Assembly: GCF_010119205.1 (NCBI RefSeq)
Contig: NZ_WRXM01000001.1
Coordinates: 868,001-932,000, forward strand
Direction: 5' to 3'
From: Haloarcula limicola
Lineage (GTDB): Archaea; Halobacteriota; Halobacteria; Halobacteriales; Haloarculaceae
DNA length: 64,000 bases
The position numbers and the translations under genes are program-made. The notes under the pieces were generated by a model that saw only the letters and a program-made list of their open reading frames with translations, was not told the DNA's origin and ran no database searches. Positions 59,989 to 64,000 of the stretch are shown here, one piece after another. Position 1 is the first letter of the stretch; every line of letters begins with the position of its first letter.

Positions 59989-60930
59989 ATGAAGCTTCGA
60001 AAGGCACTCGGAGTCGCCGCCGGCGCGGTCGGGACGACGGCGGTCGTCAATCGCGTGCTCGAGTCGCGTGCCGACGAGTTCGAACCGCTGCTGTCCGGTG
60101 ACCAGCGGACGTACCGCTGGCGCGGGTTCGACGTCGCCTACACGGAGGCGGGCGACCCCGAGAACCCGGATCTCGTCCTCCTCCACGGCATCAACGCCGC
60201 GGCCTCCAGCCACGAATTCGAGGCCATCTTCGAGCAGTTGGCCGAGGACTACCACGTCCTCGCGCCGGACCTGCCCGGGTTCGGTCACTCCGACCGGCCG
60301 CCGCTGCTGTACTCGGCGTCCCTGTTGACCACCTTCGTCCGCGACTTCCTCGCCGACGAGAGCGAGAACGCGACGGTGGTCGCCTCGTCGCTGACCGCCT
60401 CCTACGCCGCGATCGCCGCCCGCGAGGTCGAGGTTGCCGAACTCGTCCTCGTCTGTCCGACCGACTCCTCGATGGGCGACCAGAACGTCTGGCTCCGCTC
60501 GGTGCTCCGCGCGCCGTTCGTCGGACAGACGATCTTCAACCTGATCGTCTCGAAGCCGTCCATGCGGCACTTCCACGCGGACCACGGCTACTACGACATG
60601 GACAACCTCACCGACGAGATCCTCAACTACGAGTGGCGGACCGGTCACCAGCAGGGTGCTCGGTTCGCGCCCGCCTCGTTCGTCTCCGGGTTCCTCGACC
60701 CGCAGGAGGACCTCGGCGAGGTGCTCGCCGGCCTCGACGTGCCGATCACGATGGTCTGGGGTGAGGACGCCGACATCTCGCCCCTCTCGGAGGGCCGGGA
60801 GCTCGCCGACCGGGCGGACGCGACGCTGGTCGTCTTCAGCGACTCGCTGCTCTTACCGCACGTCGAACACCCCGACGAGTTCGTCGACGTCGTTCGCGAC
60901 CAGACGGCGGCGGCCGAGATAGAAGAGTAG
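59989..60930 (+). CDS. Alpha/beta-hydrolase fold protein
   Basis: A 313-residue protein. An N-terminal hydrophobic segment (residues about 7-22) suggests membrane association or a signal anchor. The hydrolase body starts with LVLLHGINA (oxyanion region) and has DLPGFGHSDRP. The nucleophile elbow is A132-S-S134-L-T136, so it reads AxSxT rather than GxSxG. The Asp is near WGEDADISP and the His in LLPHVEHPDEF. Substrate unknown; esterase, haloperoxidase-like or C-C hydrolase activity is possible. The start is ATG 59989. Confidence 0.85.
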   Translation: MKLRKALGVAAGAVGTTAVVNRVLESRADEFEPLLSGDQRTYRWRGFDVAYTEAGDPENPDLVLLHGINAAASSHEFEAIFEQLAEDYHVLAPDLPGFGHSDRPPLLYSASLLTTFVRDFLADESENATVVASSLTASYAAIAAREVEVAELVLVCPTDSSMGDQNVWLRSVLRAPFVGQTIFNLIVSKPSMRHFHADHGYYDMDNLTDEILNYEWRTGHQQGARFAPASFVSGFLDPQEDLGEVLAGLDVPITMVWGEDADISPLSEGRELADRADATLVVFSDSLLLPHVEHPDEFVDVVRDQTAAAEIEE

Positions 60931-60949
60931 CGGAAGCGCCTATACCGCG

Positions 60950-61336
60950 TTATCGCGGTCGGAGCACGACGGCTCGGTCTCCGGTCGTCTCGCGCTCGCC
61001 GACTTCGACGCCGACGACGTCGCCGATCCCGACGTCTTCGGGGTCCACGCCGCGGACGAGCCCCGTCACCGACACGGGTCCGAAGTCCGCGATGGCGGTC
61101 ACGTAGGGCGCGTCGTCCTCGAACTGCGGCGTCGGCACGGTGATGGTCGTGTGCGAGGCGATCTCGCCGCTGTCGGGGAGGGACTTTTCGCTCAAATCGC
61201 GGGAGCTACACACCGGACAGACTCGCCTCGGCGGAAGCCAGCCGTGATCGTTCTCGCATTCGAGGTAGTGACCCTCGCCGTCCTCGATGGCGTTCAGCCA
61301 CGCGTCGTACGCGCCGTCGGGAGCTTTCTCCGTCAT
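60950..61336 (-). CDS. DUF35 OB-fold Zn-ribbon protein (thiolase partner)
   Basis: A 128-residue acyl-CoA-associated protein. The Zn-ribbon has C27, C40 and C43 with a His (H31) or a further ligand replacing the fourth Cys, followed by an OB-fold (about 50-128). In archaea DUF35 proteins bridge thiolase and HMG-CoA synthase in one complex and help pass acetoacetyl-CoA. It overlaps the thiolase gene by four bases, so the two form one unit. HMG-CoA synthase is not in this window. The start is ATG 61336. Confidence 0.9.
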   Translation of the reverse strand: MTEKAPDGAYDAWLNAIEDGEGHYLECENDHGWLPPRRVCPVCSSRDLSEKSLPDSGEIASHTTITVPTPQFEDDAPYVTAIADFGPVSVTGLVRGVDPEDVGIGDVVGVEVGERETTGDRAVVLRPR

Positions 61337-62499
61337 TCTCGCACCTCCAGGACGTGAACCGTGGTAGAGGCGACGGTGCCGCCGGCGTTGTGGGCGACAC
61401 CGACCGTCCCGTCGGGGACGGCGTCGGCGCGGGGATGGGACCCGTCTAAGACCCACGCGATGGTCGCCAACTGCGCGACGCCGGTCGCGCCGACGGGGTG
61501 GCCCTTCGCCTTCAGGCCGCCCGAGAGGTTGACCGGCAACTCCCCGTGGCGGTCCGTCTCGCCGTTCGTCGCCGCGTGGATGCCCTCGCCGCGGTCGTAG
61601 AGACCGAGCGACTCGATGGCGAGCACCTCGGCGATGGTGAAGCAGTCGTGGACCTCCGCGAAGTCCACGTCGTCGGGACCGACGCCCGCGTCGGCGTAGG
61701 CCTCGTCCGCGGCCTTGTCCGCGGCGGGCGTCTGTGCGAGGTGGGGGCGGTCCTGCAGCGCGAGGTTGTCGCCGCCCTGTCCGGTGCCAGTGACCGCGAC
61801 GGGAGCGTCGAGTCCGTGTTCCTCGGCGTACTCGGCGGTCGTCAACACCGCGGCGGCCGCGCCGTCGGTGATGGGACAGGAGTCGTACAGCCCGAGCGGG
61901 CTGGCGATGGTCGGCGCGTCGACGGCCTCCTCGACGGTGATCTCCTTTCGGATCTGGGCGTGTTCGTTGACCAGCGCGTGCTCGTGGTTCTTCACCGCGA
62001 TGTGCGCGAGGTCCTCGTGCTCGCCGCCGTACTGCTCGAAGTACGACCGCGCCATCAGCGCGTACGCGCCGGGGAACGTCATCCCGGCGCGGATCTCGTA
62101 GAGGTCGTCGGCGGCGATGGCCAGCGCGTCCGTCGCCGCGGCGGTGCCGATGTTGGTCATCCGCTCGGCCCCACCGACGACGGCGACGTCCTGCTCGCCG
62201 TTGCGGAGGTTCTTGACGGCCTCTCGGATGGCTGCCCCGGCGGAGGCACAGGCCGCCTCTAACCGCGTCGCCGGCACGTCCAGTCCGATCGCCTCGGCCA
62301 TCAGCGGTCCCTGGTGGCCCTGGTGTTCGGCGAGTTCGCCCATGAAGTTCCCGTAGTAGAGCGCGTCGACGTCGTCCGGGTCGACGCCCGAAGCGTCCAG
62401 CGCCTCCAGTCCCGCCTCCGCGAAGAGGTCGCGGCCGGTCCGCTCGGGATGTTTCCCGAACGAGGTGACGCCGGCCCCTGCGACACGTGGGTCTGACAT
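61333..62499 (-). CDS. Thiolase family acetyl-CoA acyltransferase
   Basis: A 388-residue thiolase. The nucleophilic cysteine is C84 (EAACASAG), the second active-site block is DFAEVHDCFTIAE, and the final GGLKAKGHPVGATGVAQ contains the catalytic His. It condenses two acetyl-CoA to acetoacetyl-CoA, or cleaves 3-oxoacyl-CoA. The DUF35 partner gene overlaps downstream. Such pairs serve the mevalonate pathway in archaea, or fatty-acid/PHA-type metabolism; the pathway cannot be settled here. A TATA-like box lies at 62524-62530. Confidence 0.92.
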   Translation of the reverse strand: MSDPRVAGAGVTSFGKHPERTGRDLFAEAGLEALDASGVDPDDVDALYYGNFMGELAEHQGHQGPLMAEAIGLDVPATRLEAACASAGAAIREAVKNLRNGEQDVAVVGGAERMTNIGTAAATDALAIAADDLYEIRAGMTFPGAYALMARSYFEQYGGEHEDLAHIAVKNHEHALVNEHAQIRKEITVEEAVDAPTIASPLGLYDSCPITDGAAAAVLTTAEYAEEHGLDAPVAVTGTGQGGDNLALQDRPHLAQTPAADKAADEAYADAGVGPDDVDFAEVHDCFTIAEVLAIESLGLYDRGEGIHAATNGETDRHGELPVNLSGGLKAKGHPVGATGVAQLATIAWVLDGSHPRADAVPDGTVGVAHNAGGTVASTTVHVLEVRE

Positions 62500-62523
62500 T
62501 ACCTCACAGTCAGGTTCTGGCTA

Positions 62524-62530
62524 CTTAAAT
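62524..62530 (-). promoter_or_regulatory. TATA-like box of the thiolase-DUF35 operon
   Basis: ATTTAAG, read on the minus strand, lies about 25-31 bases before the ATG at 62499, consistent with a leaderless mRNA. Confidence 0.5.
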
Positions 62531-62666
62531 GCCTGCCGACAGTGCGTGGTTTTGCCACGATTTTCCAGCCGTAGGACCGCAAGACGGCGGCGTGTTTATC
62601 AATATTCGGTACTTTTCCCTCGAAGGATTATTATGCCTTCGTGGGAACCAGCCGAGGGCGCGGTGG

Positions 62667-62864
62667 TCACTCGACGATCTCGCCGATACGCCGCGGTTCG
62701 CCGGAGAGCGACGGGTCGGGTTCGACTATCTGCAGGACTTCGTGGTCGGTCACGTCGGGATAGGACTTCTGGATGGCGTCCTCGATGAGTTCCTTCTCCA
62801 GGCGGAACTCGGTGCCGTCGTAGACCACGTCGACGCCTTGCTCGTCGAACGAGAGAACGGTCAT
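62667..62864 (-). CDS. DUF5800 family small protein
   Basis: A 65-residue protein with TVLSFDEQGVDVVYDGTEF and RLEKELIEDAIQKSYPDVTDHEVLQIVEPDPSLSGEPRRIGEIVE, a pattern matching the haloarchaeal DUF5800 family as I recall it. Function unknown. ATG 62864 is used; the longer frame adds a stretch unlike the family. It lies alone between the thiolase operon and the convergent or divergent polymer-forming gene. Confidence 0.75.
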   Translation of the reverse strand: MTVLSFDEQGVDVVYDGTEFRLEKELIEDAIQKSYPDVTDHEVLQIVEPDPSLSGEPRRIGEIVE

Positions 62865-62961
62865 ATCAGCCGTAGGGGCGGTGAGAATAAAAGCATAGTC
62901 TCTCGGGGACGGTCCGCCCGCGTCAGACACTCGTCAGACGAGCGTCGTGCGCTGCCTCAGG

Positions 62962-62968
62962 GTTTAAG
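62962..62968 (+). promoter_or_regulatory. TATA-like box of the polymer-forming protein gene
   Basis: GTTTAAG lies 25-31 bases before the GTG at 62993, again the spacing of a leaderless gene. Confidence 0.5.
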
Positions 62969-62992
62969 AGCGTCCGAATCTCTATTTGTGCT

Positions 62993-64000
62993 GTGCCACT
63001 CGGCTCTGACCCGCTCTCGGAACTCGCGATCCCCGACGGCACCACCGTCGAGGAACACGACCTCGTCACGGACGGCGACGTCATCATCGGCGGGCAGAGC
63101 ACCATCGAGTTCGGCGTCCGCGGCCGCTCGGTCATCGCCGACGAGCGCGTGCGCTTCGGCGGCCACATCGAGGCCGAGGGCGACTGCCGCCTCGACATGT
63201 GGTGTGACGTCGAGGACAACGTCCTCGTCGGCGAGGACGCCTACATCGGCGAGCGCGTCCACATCGGCGGCGAGTTGCGCGTCGCCGGCGACCTCGACAT
63301 CGGCGACGACGTCGACATCGAGAACGGCTTCGAGGCCAACGGCTGGATCGTCATCCGCAACCCGATGCCGACCATCGTCTTCCTGTTCGTCTACCTCTCG
63401 CAGCTCCTCCGCATCGGCGAGGACGACGCCGCGCAGGACCTCGTCGAGGAGATGCTCGGCGAGGACGACGACCAGAAGCCGATACTCATTCCGCGGGGAG
63501 CCAGCGTCTCCGACGACGCGTGGCGCGTCTCGACGCCGGCGACCATCGGCGACGACTGCCGCCTCCACGGCAACATCCGCGCCGAATCGCTGGAGGTCGG
63601 CCGCGACAACGTGATATTCGGCAGCCTACGCGGCCGCGAGGACGTCGTCGTCGGGAAGGGGACCGAGATCAAGGGCGACGTGACCACCCGCAACGGCGAC
63701 GTGCGCGTCGGTCCCGGCGCGAAGATCTGGGGCGACATCTCCGCGTCGACGGTCGAACTCCACGAGAACGCCACGGTCGACGGGAAGATCCGCGCCCGCG
63801 ACGGGATGCGGATGCACACCGACGAAGTGCTCTCCCGACCGGACGAGTCCGCCGCCGCGATGGCGGAGATGGCCGAGGAACTCGAAGCGGCCGACGACGA
63901 CGGAGACGACGCCGAGACGGACGAGGAGCGCGAAACAGCGACCGACACCGACGATACGGAGGAAGTCGAAGCAGACGAAACGGAAGCGGATGAAACAGCG
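62993..64000 (+). CDS. Polymer-forming cytoskeletal protein (bactofilin-like), truncated by the window end
   Basis: At least 336 residues, continuing past the window. Two runs of beta-helix-type hexapeptide repeats (residues about 20-125 and 180-270, with GDVIIGGQSTIEFGV and GDVTTRNGDVRVGPGAKIWGDI) flank a short hydrophobic segment near 128-142 (PTIVFLFVYLSQLL). The last part is very acidic. Bactofilin-like proteins polymerise without nucleotide; the hydrophobic segment might contact the membrane. The start is GTG 62993. The C-terminus cannot be judged. Confidence 0.75.
   Translation, partial: MPLGSDPLSELAIPDGTTVEEHDLVTDGDVIIGGQSTIEFGVRGRSVIADERVRFGGHIEAEGDCRLDMWCDVEDNVLVGEDAYIGERVHIGGELRVAGDLDIGDDVDIENGFEANGWIVIRNPMPTIVFLFVYLSQLLRIGEDDAAQDLVEEMLGEDDDQKPILIPRGASVSDDAWRVSTPATIGDDCRLHGNIRAESLEVGRDNVIFGSLRGREDVVVGKGTEIKGDVTTRNGDVRVGPGAKIWGDISASTVELHENATVDGKIRARDGMRMHTDEVLSRPDESAAAMAEMAEELEAADDDGDDAETDEERETATDTDDTEEVEADETEADETA

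Noticed and set aside
1-64000. tRNA, rRNA, CRISPR arrays, insertion sequences with transposase, prophage
   Set aside because: I found no T-loop/acceptor pairs, no regularly spaced repeats and no transposase or integrase protein in any frame.

Overview
This window looks like chromosomal DNA of a haloarchaeon (class Halobacteria). It is GC-rich, its proteins are very acidic (Asp/Glu-rich, few Lys), many genes appear leaderless with a TATA-like box about 25-30 bases before the start, and it carries haloarchaeal marker families: CetZ tubulin, halocyanin, a HalOD1 domain, DUF5800, NreA, PAC2 and an archaeal Bax1/XPB pair. I would guess Haloarculaceae or a close relative, but the sequence alone does not fix the genus. 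I saw no tRNA, rRNA, CRISPR array, transposase or prophage.

Layout. 0-10 kb: a divergent pair (truncated geranylgeranyl-reductase-family flavoprotein / 2Fe-2S ferredoxin) around a nested palindrome; a SpoIIM-like membrane protein; a PAPS-reductase-like PP-loop enzyme; two bacterial-PH (DUF304) membrane proteins; an MFS transporter; an acetyl-CoA-synthetase-like enzyme; a GNAT; an FKBP. 10-20 kb: zinc alcohol dehydrogenase, CobW GTPase, methylmalonyl-CoA mutase large subunit, TauE/SafE exporter, an unusual Nramp-like transporter with UspA, an SGNH protein, methylmalonyl-CoA epimerase and a sulfite-oxidase-type Mo enzyme. 20-27 kb: Nudix-like protein, sugar nucleotidyltransferase, then a leftward operon PAC2 - SppA - DUF373 - Dph6, and DUF2267. 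27-35 kb: Mn catalase, a split NSUN-type RNA methyltransferase, dodecin, Bax1 nuclease and XPB helicase separated by a DUF389 membrane protein, and a membrane/secreted two-wHTH protein. 35-45 kb: the GrpE-DnaK-DnaJ chaperone locus, interrupted by surface and membrane proteins and a Rieske fusion. 45-54 kb: AMP-ligase-like fragment, aldo/keto reductase, halocyanin, SRPBCC protein, wHTH plus CetZ, a type I phosphodiesterase, pyrophosphatase, PadR. 54-64 kb: RNase HI, NreA, several small membrane proteins, methylmalonyl-CoA mutase small subunit with MeaB, alpha/beta hydrolase, DUF35 plus thiolase, DUF5800, and a truncated polymer-forming (bactofilin-like) protein.

How they work together. The acyl-CoA synthetase, the two mutase subunits, the epimerase, MeaB and the thiolase outline propionyl/methylmalonyl-CoA and acyl-CoA metabolism, although the genes are scattered. 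KJE chaperones, FKBP, the PAC2 proteasome-chaperone-like protein and SppA form a protein quality-control theme; NreA, RNase HI, Bax1 and XPB form a DNA-maintenance theme; Mn catalase, dodecin, UspA and the CobW GTPase fit stress, flavin and metal handling.

The most unusual signals are in the intergenic DNA. A family of hairpin-rich elements with T-tract ends lies between genes; one copy, between cetZ and the phosphodiesterase gene, has nested perfect inverted repeats, and copies share a hairpin with compensatory base changes. Two gene tails (dph6 and dnaK) are partly duplicated just downstream of the intact genes. The dph6 copy differs from the gene mainly at synonymous sites, which suggests it came from another allele rather than from a recent copy.
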